From: an uncultured Synechococcus sp.
GTDB lineage: Bacteria > Cyanobacteriota > Cyanobacteriia > Phormidesmidales > Phormidesmidaceae
DNA length: 64,000 nucleotides
Direction: 5' to 3'
Assembly (NCBI GenBank): GCA_937911865.1
Contig: CALDSK010000278.1
Location: forward strand, 1 to 64,000
The notes beneath the pieces are model-generated. The model was not told the origin of the DNA. It saw nothing but the letters and a program-made list of their open reading frames with translations, and made no database searches. Positions 55,091 through 64,000 of this stretch are shown here, in pieces (the stretch's first letter is position 1; every line of letters starts with the position of its first letter). Made by a program: the position numbers and the translations under genes.

Positions 55091-56150
55091 TTTGTTCTAT
55101 TTCGATGGCGATGGGTTAAACATTCAGGGAAACCCATACAAGCTGCTGATTGAAAGCGCTAAGTTTGCCGACAATCACGGGTTTAGCGCCATATGGACAC
55201 CGGAGCGTCATTTTCACGCTTTTGGTGGACTGTATCCGAACCCTTCTGTAACGAGCGCGGCAATCGCCATGATTACCGAAAATATTCAGCTGCGAGCAGG
55301 TAGCGTTGTGCTGCCCTTGCACCATCCGGTGCGCGTAGCCGAAGACTGGGCCGTGGTTGATAATCTTTCGGGCGGTCGGGCTGCGATCGCGTTTGCCTCT
55401 GGCTGGACAATGGACGAATTTATTCTCTCACGCGAGCCTCACGGTAGTCGTAAATCAGTCATGTGGCGTGGCATAGAGGCTGTGCAAAAGCTGTGGCAAG
55501 GCGAGGCGGTGACGTTTGAAGATGCAGTCGAAAGAGAGGTGAGCGCCAAAACGTTGCCCCGCCCCGTACAGCCTCAGCTGCCTGTGTGGGTGACCTGTCA
55601 ATCTATGGAGACTTTTGTTGAAGCCGGAAGGCTAGGCGTCAATGTGCTGACCTCTCTACTGGGCGAAACCTTAGCGCAGGTCGAGCCCAAGATTGCCCGC
55701 TACCGGGAGACTCTCAGCAAGCACGGCCACGATCCAAACGCTCGAACTGTTTCGATGATGATGCACACGTTTTTGGGGGAAGAGATCGAACAGGTTAAAG
55801 CAGATGTTCGTCAGCCTTTTTGTGATTATCTCAAGACTCACTATGGACTGCTGGAGAACTTGGCAAAAGGAATGGGATTAGAGGTAAGTTTGTCGGATTT
55901 TTCTGACGACGACCTCGATAGTTTGCTATTATTTGGTGTAGAAGGATTTATGAAAGGACGCTCTTTAATTGGCACGCCTGAGAGCTGTCAGCCCTTTATA
56001 CAACAGCTAAGTGACGCAGGCGTTGATGAGATTGCCTGTCTCATTGATTTTGTTCAAGATTTTGGGGCGGTCATGGGCTCTCTGCCTTATTTAGCGCAGC
56101 TCAAGTCTATTTGTGGCAAAGAAATTCCGGCAATGGCTGGAATGGCTTGA
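55080..56150 (+). CDS. MupA-type luciferase-like FMN monooxygenase
   Basis: 356 aa, TIM-barrel luciferase-like family. MKFSLFYFDGDG, GFSAIWTPERHFHAFGG, YPNPSVTSAAIA and PLHHPVRVAEDWAVVDNLSGGR match the group found in natural-product clusters (MupA of mupirocin; the MOX domains of microginin and puwainaphycin synthetases), where the proposed job is alpha-hydroxylation of a carrier-bound acyl chain. It uses reduced FMN and oxygen. Here it is a separate protein with AAGGAGGTG (55067-55075) just upstream, placed directly between PKS module 3 and the first NRPS, so it probably acts on the chain held by module 3. That regiochemistry is inference. Confidence 0.85.
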   Translation: MKFSLFYFDGDGLNIQGNPYKLLIESAKFADNHGFSAIWTPERHFHAFGGLYPNPSVTSAAIAMITENIQLRAGSVVLPLHHPVRVAEDWAVVDNLSGGRAAIAFASGWTMDEFILSREPHGSRKSVMWRGIEAVQKLWQGEAVTFEDAVEREVSAKTLPRPVQPQLPVWVTCQSMETFVEAGRLGVNVLTSLLGETLAQVEPKIARYRETLSKHGHDPNARTVSMMMHTFLGEEIEQVKADVRQPFCDYLKTHYGLLENLAKGMGLEVSLSDFSDDDLDSLLLFGVEGFMKGRSLIGTPESCQPFIQQLSDAGVDEIACLIDFVQDFGAVMGSLPYLAQLKSICGKEIPAMAGMA

Positions 56151-56252
56151 TTTAACTTAACCATCATCATCACTGACAGGAGAACTGGGCCAACAGGCAC
56201 CGTTACCTGGGTCGAGAAAGTGATTATTTACACTCTTTAAAAGTTTGTCGCT

Positions 56253-59200
56253 ATGGGTCATCGTCACAATGTAAATAGTCCACACCAGAATGGACCACAG
56301 CCAGTCAAACCATCGGCTCAGCTACCCGCTAATTCACCCGTTGAGCCCTCGGATAAGCCAACACTGCAACAAAGAATCGCTGCGCTCTCTCCTTCGCAGC
56401 AGCAGCTTTTTCGTCAGCAGCTTGAAACCAAGGGAATTGCCTGGGATCAGGTGGTCGCGCCAGCCGCAGCCGCAGCCAAACGGCAAGAGAGGGCAGTTGC
56501 TCGTCCGGATAAACTGCCGTTATCGGCTGCCCAAAAGCACCTTTGGGTACTCCATCAGCTGTACCCAAAAACGACCGCATATCACATTGCGATTGCGCTG
56601 CGCGTCAAAGGTGATTTGGCGATCGCTCCTCTACAGAGAAGCCTACAGGATATTGTTGACCGGCACGAATCGCTAAGAACAGTATTTTTGCAAGAAGACA
56701 ATAGACCTTATGCAAAGGTGCTGCGCAGCGTTAGTGCAGATTTGCCTGTTGTTGATATTAGCCCTGTTGATATTAGCCCTGTTGATATTAGCCCTGTTGA
56801 TATTAGTCAGCCCGAAGATGTCTTAGCTAGCTGCTCCCGCCATCGGCAGCAGCTCGTACAGCAACCCTTTAACCTAGAGACTGGGCCGCTCTTTCGTGCT
56901 CGGCTTATCAAGATACAAGACAATACACAAGACGATAAGCTTAAGGATAATCAGTTCGAGCTTGTTCTAGTTCTTCATCACCTGATTGCAGACGGTTGGT
57001 CTCGCGGCATTTTACTCAGAGAGCTATTGGCAGGCTATCGCTGGCATCGCCAAACCAACACTAGCCAGAGCGATGTTAGAAAGCATCAGCTATCGCCCTT
57101 AAATTTCCAGTATTCTGACTACGCGCTTCAACAGCAACAGTGGTTGAAAAGTGATGAGTGCGATCGCCAGCAGTCCTATTGGCGGCAACAGCTGGCAGCG
57201 ATTTCAGATCTGAACATACCAACCGACCCACTACCAACAAACGAGCAATCAACAAGCAATCTGGCTGATACTGACTTTACCAGCCAAACTTGCCTTCAAA
57301 CTTTTTCACTAGCGCAAACTCAAGCCATTAAAGCACTGGCACAACAGTCTGGCACGACGGTGTTTATGCTGCTGCTAGCGATCTTCAAGCTGTTGCTACA
57401 TCGCTACAGCCGACAGCGTGACATCGCGGTGGGCGTTCCTGTGGCCGGACGAAACACCTCAGCTGTTGAGCCGCTGATTGGCTTTTTTGTTAATACGCTG
57501 GTTTTAAGATCGCAAATTGATCCGCAGCAAACTTTTCGTAGCTGGCTAAAGCAGGTTCAGTCTGTGCTAGCTGACGCTTTACAGCATCAAGATCTGCCTT
57601 TTTCTGACGTGGTTGACGCGGTGGGCGTTAAGCGGGCCCCTGGGGAAAATCCACTCTTTCGCGTCATGTTTCAGGTGCAAAGTGGTGGCTACCAGCTGCA
57701 AAATTCACGGCAGCTAGAGACGGGAATCCCTGGGTTAGCGATATCTCAACAGTGGATTGAGCCAGGTGAAACCAAGTTCGATATGAGCTGGCATGTGATT
57801 GAGCGCGACGGAGAGCTTGTTGTTGCTGTTGAATACAGAACGCAGCTATTCCGACAGGCGCGCATTGAGAGAATGCTAAATCATTTTCGCAGGCTGGTGG
57901 ACGCGGTCGTGGCAAGCCCCAACGAGCAGATTTCTCAGCTGCCTTTGCTAAGTGAATCTGAGAAATCGCAGCTCCTTCAGTGGAGCCGAAATAAAGAAAA
58001 TAAGAGAGATTCTGATGAGACAACAGTAGACTGCTTTGTTACTAGGTTTGAGCAGCAGGTGAGAAAAACGCCGGATGCGATCGCTGTTAATGACTATCGG
58101 CAGCAAACTAGCCGTACCTATCAGCAGCTGAATCAGAGAGCCAATAAGCTTGCCCACTGGCTACAGGGTAAAGGCGTTGGTCCAGATACGCTGGTTGGTA
58201 TCTGTTTACCCTCTGGGTTCGACCTGATTACAGCGCTACTGGCAGTTTTGAAGGCCGGCGGGGCCTACGTTCCGCTCGACCCATCGCTGCCTGCCAAACG
58301 GCTGCGGTATATGATTGACGACGCCTGTCCGCTGGTCTTACTCAGTTACCAAGACTGTCTAGAGACAGGCTGGGCGGGCGCGAATTCAGCCGCTGTTCTC
58401 TTATTAGACCGCGATGAGCAGCAGCTAATTGCTCAGCCTGGGAACGACTTATCGCTCCAAGTTAATCTGCAGGCGCAGGCTTACGTTATTTATACATCTG
58501 GTTCTACTGGCAGGCCAAAGGGTACACAGCTGACTCACAAAGGTCTAATCAACTATCTAAACTGGTGCCTAGAGGCCTACCCTATTGCGGCAGGATGCGG
58601 TGCACCGGTTCAGTCTTCTATTGGCTTTGATGCTACAATCACTAGCCTGTTTCCGCCTTTACTGGCCGGCGGGCAAGTCGCCTTTGGACTAGGAGAAACT
58701 GAAGTTGAAGCACTTCAAGCAGCGCTGTCAAAAGGCTTTAGTTACATCAAGCTAACACCAGCCCATTTAAGCGCACTGCAACCACTGTTAGATACTCAAA
58801 CTATTCAGCGCGATCGCCTACCGAAAGCCCTTATTATTGGCGGAGAAGCCCTTCAGTCTCATCACATTGCCGCTTGGAGCGCGCGCTACCCTGAGGTAAA
58901 ACTGTTCAATGAATATGGTCCAACAGAAGCAACGGTTGGCTGCTGCGTTCATCAGGTGACCTCAGAAGACAGCGGCAGCATTCCTATCGGCCGCCCTATC
59001 AGCGGCGTTCAGCTCTACATTTTAGATGAGTATAAGCAGCTCGCTTCGATCGGCATTCCTGGAGAGCTGTATATTGGTGGTGCCGGTGTTGCGCAAGGCT
59101 ACCTCAATCAACCGGCGCTAACAGCAGAGCGGTTTCAGCATCATACTTCTTTGGGTAGTGGCTTACTCTACAGAACTGGCGACCTTGCCACCTACCGTGA

Positions 59201-61205
59201 AGACGGCACGATAGAGTACTTAGGACGGTTCGACAGTCAAATTAAGCTGCGAGGCTTTCGCATTGAGCCAGGAGAAATTGAATCTGTTCTTTGTCAGCAA
59301 TCGCAGGTGGAACGGGCTGTTGTGATGTTACAAGAGGAGGGCGGTAAGCGCGAACTGGTAGGCTATGTGACCGCTCTAGCTAGCGACTTGAATGATGTAG
59401 ATAAATCCCAGCTGACCGTAGATCTTAAACGGCGGCTTAAGCAATCCTTGCCAGGCTATATGCACCTAGCGCACATTGTTGTTGTTGATCAGCTGCCGCT
59501 GACGGTCAATGGGAAGATAGATCGACAGGCGTTGCCCATACCGACAGTAAGGAAATCTAAAGAAGAAAGGGTAAGCACTGGACCGCTCGATCGCAAAGAA
59601 ACCATCCTCTTAGAAATTTGGCAGCAGATTCTAAGCAGTCGCGATATCAGCATTGATGAAAACTTTTTTGATTTAGGTGGAGATTCTATCTCTGGGATGC
59701 AGATTGTCTCAAAAGCGAGAGAGAACGGGTTGAAGCTGACCCCTACGCAGCTGTTTGAGCATCAGACGATTGCTGAACAGGCCGCTGTCGCAACAGAAAT
59801 CCAGGCCGCTGATACTTTATCTACACCAGCGCCTGGGCCTGCCTCACTCGGCCCTATTCAACAAAACTTTTTCGCCCAAACGCCCTCTAATCCTCACCAC
59901 TATAACCAAGCCGTCATGCTAGCTGTACAGCATGACACCAACATTACAGTGCTTCAATCTGCACTAGAGCAGTTAGCCACGCATCATGACAGCCTACGGC
60001 TGCGGTTTACAAAGGTCGAAGGTCAGTGGCAGCAACAGTATGCAGAAACCATCACTGTTCCCCTCGACGAATTCAATATTACCTCAGATATCGCTCAATC
60101 TGTTGATGAGATTATTGCAGGGCTACAGGCTAGCCTACATCTCAGCGAAGGTCCTTTGTTTAGAGGGGCGCTATTAACCCGAGAATCGGGAAAATTTTTG
60201 CTACTCATTGCGCATCATCTGGTTGTAGACGGTGTCTCTTGGCGTCTCCTGATAGAAGACTTGTCAAAGATGTACCAGCAGATAACGCGTCATGAACCGG
60301 TTAGCCTCCCGGCTAAAACAACAGCGTTTAGTCACTGGACAGCTCACCTGAAAAAGCACGCATCCCGCTTCGCTGCTGAAAAATCTTACTGGGTTGATGC
60401 TTGCCGTTCTACACTGCCCCTACCGGTCGATTATCCTACTGGCAGCAATACAGCAGCAGATAGCCATGAGCTTACCGTTAGGTTATCTGTGCAGGAAACA
60501 ACAGATCTGCGAGTGATAAGCCAGTCTGTACCTACGATTTTACTGACTGGCTTAGCGCAGACGCTTAAGCAGTGGAGCCAGCAGGATACAACCTTGGTTG
60601 ATGTGGAAGGCCACGGGCGCTATGTCTGGGATAAAGCATTAGATATATCTCGAACGGTCGGCTGGTTTACAGCGCTCTACCCACTCAGGCTTCAGCTATC
60701 GCCTTCAGCAACCCTCAATGAACAGCTCAACACGGTACAAAAACAGCTCGATAAAGTGCCAAATGGAGGCCTTGGTTACGGTGTGCTGCGCTGTGCTGAA
60801 CAGGGAGAGGTGCCTGAACTAACTTCTGCGGCTGAAGTTAGCTTTAACTATTTGGGTCAGCTAGCTTTAGACACGGCAGGCTTTATTACCAGTCTGGTAT
60901 TTGAGCCTGTTCCAGCCGTCAAAAGCTTAGAACATGTTTGCAAGTACCGCTTTGAGATTGTTGCGCTCATTGAAGTCGATCAGCTACAAATTCGATGGTG
61001 CTACAGCCAGCAACAATATCAGCATAGTACGGTAGAGCAGCTGGCTCAGCGCCTGATCAACAATCTCAAGTCTTTGATTGCCTGCCATCGTCAGCCTGAG
61101 AAAAAAGAGCCAGCAGCGACTAGTTTTACTGCCGCACGGGTAGATGACGCTCAGCTTTCTCAGCTAATGAGTAAGCTCAATGCGAGGGAGGCAAGTGCGT
61201 CATGA
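56253..61205 (+). CDS. NRPS: C-A-PCP-E, Asn-like adenylation code
   Basis: 1650 aa. Condensation domain ~87-520 with HHxxxDG at H242-H243-D247-G248 (HHLIADGW); it accepts the polyketide. Adenylation ~590-1085 (YVIYTSGSTGRPKG, NEYGPTE). The ten code residues I read by alignment to GrsA are D-A-T-K-I-G-E-V-G-K, closest to known Asn codes (DLTKLGEVGK type); Asp is less likely. PCP S1145 in GGDSISG, the form usual before epimerases. Epimerization domain ~1195-1620 with HHLVVDGVSWR (H1321) and EVSFNYLGQ, so the residue should be D. A four-copy 15-bp repeat puts VDISP units into a loop of the C domain. The stop overlaps the next ATG (ATGA). Confidence 0.9.
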   Translation: MGHRHNVNSPHQNGPQPVKPSAQLPANSPVEPSDKPTLQQRIAALSPSQQQLFRQQLETKGIAWDQVVAPAAAAAKRQERAVARPDKLPLSAAQKHLWVLHQLYPKTTAYHIAIALRVKGDLAIAPLQRSLQDIVDRHESLRTVFLQEDNRPYAKVLRSVSADLPVVDISPVDISPVDISPVDISQPEDVLASCSRHRQQLVQQPFNLETGPLFRARLIKIQDNTQDDKLKDNQFELVLVLHHLIADGWSRGILLRELLAGYRWHRQTNTSQSDVRKHQLSPLNFQYSDYALQQQQWLKSDECDRQQSYWRQQLAAISDLNIPTDPLPTNEQSTSNLADTDFTSQTCLQTFSLAQTQAIKALAQQSGTTVFMLLLAIFKLLLHRYSRQRDIAVGVPVAGRNTSAVEPLIGFFVNTLVLRSQIDPQQTFRSWLKQVQSVLADALQHQDLPFSDVVDAVGVKRAPGENPLFRVMFQVQSGGYQLQNSRQLETGIPGLAISQQWIEPGETKFDMSWHVIERDGELVVAVEYRTQLFRQARIERMLNHFRRLVDAVVASPNEQISQLPLLSESEKSQLLQWSRNKENKRDSDETTVDCFVTRFEQQVRKTPDAIAVNDYRQQTSRTYQQLNQRANKLAHWLQGKGVGPDTLVGICLPSGFDLITALLAVLKAGGAYVPLDPSLPAKRLRYMIDDACPLVLLSYQDCLETGWAGANSAAVLLLDRDEQQLIAQPGNDLSLQVNLQAQAYVIYTSGSTGRPKGTQLTHKGLINYLNWCLEAYPIAAGCGAPVQSSIGFDATITSLFPPLLAGGQVAFGLGETEVEALQAALSKGFSYIKLTPAHLSALQPLLDTQTIQRDRLPKALIIGGEALQSHHIAAWSARYPEVKLFNEYGPTEATVGCCVHQVTSEDSGSIPIGRPISGVQLYILDEYKQLASIGIPGELYIGGAGVAQGYLNQPALTAERFQHHTSLGSGLLYRTGDLATYREDGTIEYLGRFDSQIKLRGFRIEPGEIESVLCQQSQVERAVVMLQEEGGKRELVGYVTALASDLNDVDKSQLTVDLKRRLKQSLPGYMHLAHIVVVDQLPLTVNGKIDRQALPIPTVRKSKEERVSTGPLDRKETILLEIWQQILSSRDISIDENFFDLGGDSISGMQIVSKARENGLKLTPTQLFEHQTIAEQAAVATEIQAADTLSTPAPGPASLGPIQQNFFAQTPSNPHHYNQAVMLAVQHDTNITVLQSALEQLATHHDSLRLRFTKVEGQWQQQYAETITVPLDEFNITSDIAQSVDEIIAGLQASLHLSEGPLFRGALLTRESGKFLLLIAHHLVVDGVSWRLLIEDLSKMYQQITRHEPVSLPAKTTAFSHWTAHLKKHASRFAAEKSYWVDACRSTLPLPVDYPTGSNTAADSHELTVRLSVQETTDLRVISQSVPTILLTGLAQTLKQWSQQDTTLVDVEGHGRYVWDKALDISRTVGWFTALYPLRLQLSPSATLNEQLNTVQKQLDKVPNGGLGYGVLRCAEQGEVPELTSAAEVSFNYLGQLALDTAGFITSLVFEPVPAVKSLEHVCKYRFEIVALIEVDQLQIRWCYSQQQYQHSTVEQLAQRLINNLKSLIACHRQPEKKEPAATSFTAARVDDAQLSQLMSKLNAREASAS
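56751..56810 (+). repeat. 15-bp in-frame tandem repeat, 4 copies
   Basis: GTTGATATTAGCCCT three times without a change, then a diverged fourth. It encodes VDISP x3 and VDISQ inside the condensation domain, ~55 residues before its HHxxxDG motif. Zero divergence between three copies suggests recent or continuing expansion. Confidence 0.95.
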
Positions 61206-64000
61206 GTACGATTCAAGACATCTATGAACTCTCCCCGATGCAGCAGGGCATGCTATTTCATGCGCTGTATTCTCCAAGCTCAGGCATGTACTTTGAGCAG
61301 CGGCATTGCCTTTTAGAAGGTACGCTGAACACTCAAGCCTTCAAGCGGGCCTGGCAGCAGGTGTGCGATCGCTACGACGTTCTACGCAGTGAGTTTTACT
61401 GGCAAGAAACCGATAAGCCGCTACAGGTCGTACGCGAAACTGTTCAGCTGCTCTGGGTAGAAGAAGATTGGCAACCACTTAGCAGTCAGCAGCAAAGTGA
61501 AAAACTCAACGCTTTTTTGCGCTTAGAGCAGGCAAAAGGATTCCAGCTGGATCTAGCGCCACTGATGCGCTGTGGACTGTTTCAGCTAGGCGAGAATCGC
61601 TATCGGTTCGTGTGGAGCTACCACCATTTGCTGATGGACGGCTGGTGCAATGGCGTTCTGATTAAAGAGGTTCTATCGCTTTATAAATCGGCTCTTAAAG
61701 AGGATCACACAGAGCCGCCAAAAGAATGGATAAAAGAACAGTCTTCACTGCCACCCGTTAAGCCCTATCGGGACTATATCGTCTGGCTACAGCAGCAGGA
61801 TAGTCACGCTGCTGAGCGCTACTGGCGTGAGACATTAAGGGGCTTTGAATCGCCTACGCCACTGGGTATTGACCGGATAGAGGCAAACGCTGCTGGCGCT
61901 GAAGGCTCAGCTACCCATGAAGAACAAAACTGTTTCCTGTCGGCAGCCTTTTCCGCAAATTTGCAAACGTTTGCAAAACAATCGCGGCTGACATTGAATA
62001 CTCTTTGTCAGGGCGCTTGGGCAGCTGTGCTTAGTCAATATAGCGGTTTGTCAGATGTGGTGTTTGGCATTACGGTATCTGGGCGTCCGCCAGAGCTATC
62101 GGGCGTGGCATCGATGGTGGGACTGTTTATAAACACTGTGCCGCTGCGGGTAAGGCTGGATAATAAGACTATTGTGCTGCCCTGGTTACAGGCGCTTCAG
62201 CAGGCGCAGCGTGATCGCGAAACCTACAGCTACAGCCTACTGAGCGACGTACAGACTTGGAGCGACGTCTCCAATGGCGTCCCTCTGTTTGAAAGCCTGT
62301 TAGTTTTTGAAAACTACCCGATTTCAATCGAAGCGGCCACTAATAGCCTAGATATAGACCTATCGCTGAAAGACGCGCAGGGATACGAAAAAAACAACTA
62401 TCCACTCACCCTGGTTATCATTCCTGGTGAAAGCATCCAACTCAGCTTACGCTACGACACCCAGCGAATTTCTCAAGCGATCGCGACTCGTTTGGTAATG
62501 CATCTAGAGTCTGTTCTCAGGCAGTTTTGTGAAAATCCTCAGCAGCTTATTGGTGAAATTTCACTACTAACAGAAACAGAAAAACAGCAATTAAACGAAC
62601 TTTCAAAAGGGAAGGCGGTCGAAATTCCGCTCGATTGCGTGCAGCAGCAATTTGAAAAGCAGGTCTATAAGGCGCCCGATGCTACAGCGATTACATTTAC
62701 GGCAGCAGACGCTGAAAGCTTGGTAGACCTAAGCTATCAACAGCTCAACTGGCGAGCAAACAACATCGCTCACTATTTAGAAGCGCAAGGCGCACTGAGG
62801 GGAACTCGTATAGGCCTTTGCTTAGAACGCTCGGTCGATATGGTCGCTAGCCTGCTGGCGATTTTAAAGGTTGGTGCGGTTTACGTTCCACTCGATCCTG
62901 ACCATCCTGCTGAGCGAACTCACTACATTATTCAAGACGCTCAGATAGAGCTACTGATAACAGCAAGCACTCTGTTTGGACAGATGCCTGCTAAGACTGG
63001 CGCTGATAAGACTGGTGCTAAGGTACTGTGCCTGGATGAGCGTTCAACCGAAATCAGCGCTCAATCATCGAAAAACTGTCTGATTGTTCCTGATCCGGAT
63101 GATGTTGTATACATTCTCTACACCAGCGGTAGCACGGGCCAGCCAAAAGGTATTCCTATTTGTCATCGTAGTCTGACTAACTTTCTCGCTTCGATGGTAA
63201 CAGTTTCGGGGATTACCGCCGAAGATAAGCTGCTGGCCGTAACAACGTTAGGATTCGACATTGCGACCCTAGAAATATTTCTACCAATCACAACGGGTGC
63301 TCAGCTGGTACTGTCTGCCGCTGAGACAACGGTAGATGGAGAACAGCTATCACACCAGCTAACAGCTCACGCTATCACAATCATGCAGGCTACACCTGCC
63401 ACCTGGAGATTGTTGCTGAATGCAGGCTGGCAAGGTCACCCACAGTTGAGAATACTCTGTGGGGGCGAGGCTTTAGACCTTGCGCTGGCTCAACAGCTAT
63501 TTCTCTGTGGCAGCGAATTGTGGAATCTGTATGGTCCAACTGAAACAACTATTTGGTCTGGGGTCTGGAAGATCGATGAAAAAACTCTAGAACAGAGTAG
63601 TATCCCTATCGGTGTACCGATTGACAACACTCAGTTTTACGTTTTAGATCGGCAGCAGCGTCAAGTTCCGATAGGTGTCGCCGGAGAGCTGTATATTGCC
63701 GGAGCTGGGCTTAGCCAGGGGTATTGGCAGCGGCCTGCACTGACCGCTGCTAGCTTTGTTGAAGTCGCTGGTCTAGGCAGGCTTTACAGGACGGGCGATC
63801 GCGTTCGCTACCGTGAAAACGGTGCGCTTGATTATTTGGGTAGGTTAGACAACCAAGTGAAGCTGCGCGGTTTCCGCATTGAGCTAAGCGCTGTAGAAGC
63901 TTGTCTATGTCAGCACGCCAGCGTTGAGCAAGCCGTTGTTGTCGTTTCAGCAGAAGAGAATCCTCGCCTGCTGGCGTATCTGACAGTCGCTGACGAAAGA
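61202..64000 (+). CDS. NRPS, partial: C (D-acceptor type) - A, Gly-like code
   Basis: 933 codons from ATG 61202, open to the window edge, so the PCP and anything after it are off the window. The C domain begins IQDIYELSPMQQGMLFHAL, the pattern of condensation domains that follow an epimerase (DCL), with HH at H141-H142 (YHHLLMDGW). The A domain (~520 on) has YILYTSGSTGQPKG and NLYGPTETT. Nine code residues read as D-I-L-Q-L-G-L-I-W, the standard glycine signature; the tenth (Lys of A10) is not reached. It overlaps the previous stop by ATGA. A perfect 18-bp palindrome (61960-61977) lies in the C-domain coding sequence. Confidence 0.9.
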   Translation, partial: MSTIQDIYELSPMQQGMLFHALYSPSSGMYFEQRHCLLEGTLNTQAFKRAWQQVCDRYDVLRSEFYWQETDKPLQVVRETVQLLWVEEDWQPLSSQQQSEKLNAFLRLEQAKGFQLDLAPLMRCGLFQLGENRYRFVWSYHHLLMDGWCNGVLIKEVLSLYKSALKEDHTEPPKEWIKEQSSLPPVKPYRDYIVWLQQQDSHAAERYWRETLRGFESPTPLGIDRIEANAAGAEGSATHEEQNCFLSAAFSANLQTFAKQSRLTLNTLCQGAWAAVLSQYSGLSDVVFGITVSGRPPELSGVASMVGLFINTVPLRVRLDNKTIVLPWLQALQQAQRDRETYSYSLLSDVQTWSDVSNGVPLFESLLVFENYPISIEAATNSLDIDLSLKDAQGYEKNNYPLTLVIIPGESIQLSLRYDTQRISQAIATRLVMHLESVLRQFCENPQQLIGEISLLTETEKQQLNELSKGKAVEIPLDCVQQQFEKQVYKAPDATAITFTAADAESLVDLSYQQLNWRANNIAHYLEAQGALRGTRIGLCLERSVDMVASLLAILKVGAVYVPLDPDHPAERTHYIIQDAQIELLITASTLFGQMPAKTGADKTGAKVLCLDERSTEISAQSSKNCLIVPDPDDVVYILYTSGSTGQPKGIPICHRSLTNFLASMVTVSGITAEDKLLAVTTLGFDIATLEIFLPITTGAQLVLSAAETTVDGEQLSHQLTAHAITIMQATPATWRLLLNAGWQGHPQLRILCGGEALDLALAQQLFLCGSELWNLYGPTETTIWSGVWKIDEKTLEQSSIPIGVPIDNTQFYVLDRQQRQVPIGVAGELYIAGAGLSQGYWQRPALTAASFVEVAGLGRLYRTGDRVRYRENGALDYLGRLDNQVKLRGFRIELSAVEACLCQHASVEQAVVVVSAEENPRLLAYLTVADER
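61960..61977. other. Perfect 18-bp palindrome in the second NRPS
   Basis: TTTGCAAACGTTTGCAAA, coding for part of NLQTFAKQ in the C domain. It shares TTGCAAACG with intergenic hairpins at 1210 and 22720. Confidence 0.5.

Noticed and set aside
56151..56252. Small gene between the monooxygenase and the first NRPS
   Set aside because: No frame of useful length or motif is seen in these 102 bp.

Overview
The window looks like a chromosomal segment from a filamentous-type cyanobacterium (Leptolyngbya-like in flavour, but the genus is not established). The HIP1 octamer GCGATCGC recurs throughout. Giant Calx-beta/RTX proteins, a DUF4347 protein, an AMIN-domain TonB receptor and a FAAL-started PKS/NRPS line are all typical of that phylum. 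I saw no rRNA, tRNA, CRISPR array or transposase.

Layout. (1) 1-640 (-): start of a DUF4347/Calx-beta surface or secreted protein that runs off the left edge. (2) 1405-8113 (+): an envelope or exopolysaccharide-type group: a TTL-like ATP-grasp enzyme, a parvulin isomerase, a glycosyltransferase, a polysaccharide pyruvyl transferase, a second glycosyltransferase interrupted by an in-frame TGA, and a Wzx-type flippase. (3) 8079-9175: a small DUF6176 gene (-) and an exported HExxH protein (+), with a 14-bp-arm palindrome between them. (4) 9294-22254 (-): two giant RTX proteins, one carrying two serine beta-lactamase-fold domains, the other about 13 Calx-beta-like units. They share a C-terminal module. 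(5) 22817-28412 (-): MFS exporter, TonB-dependent siderophore receptor and TonB. (6) 28869-29928 (+): ExbB and ExbD. (7) 30253-64000 (+): one long biosynthetic operon: FAAL-acyl-CoA dehydrogenase-ACP, two fully reducing C-methylating PKS modules (the first split by an in-frame TAG), a KS-AT-KR-ACP module, a stand-alone MupA-type luciferase-like monooxygenase, an NRPS C-A-PCP-E module (Asn-like code) and the start of a C-A module (Gly-like code) that leaves the right edge.

How it fits together. Receptor, TonB/ExbBD, an EntS-like exporter and a candidate Fur box 30 bp before the FAAL gene together suggest that the operon makes a lipopeptide siderophore or metallophore. Inferred chemistry: an activated fatty acid, perhaps dehydrogenated, is extended by two methyl-branched saturated units and one beta-hydroxy unit. 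The monooxygenase may alpha-hydroxylate it, and it is then joined to D-Asn (or a relative) and Gly.

Most notable observations. A 15-bp palindrome of 7-1-7 architecture (TGA-A-T-N-A-T-TCA pattern) occurs upstream of both giant-surface-protein genes (about 245 bp before each start), between tonB and exbB, and before the FAAL gene, suggesting one metal-responsive regulon. Two otherwise intact genes each carry one in-frame stop. Short 12-15-bp tandem repeats are unusually common, both in inter-domain linkers and just behind genes.
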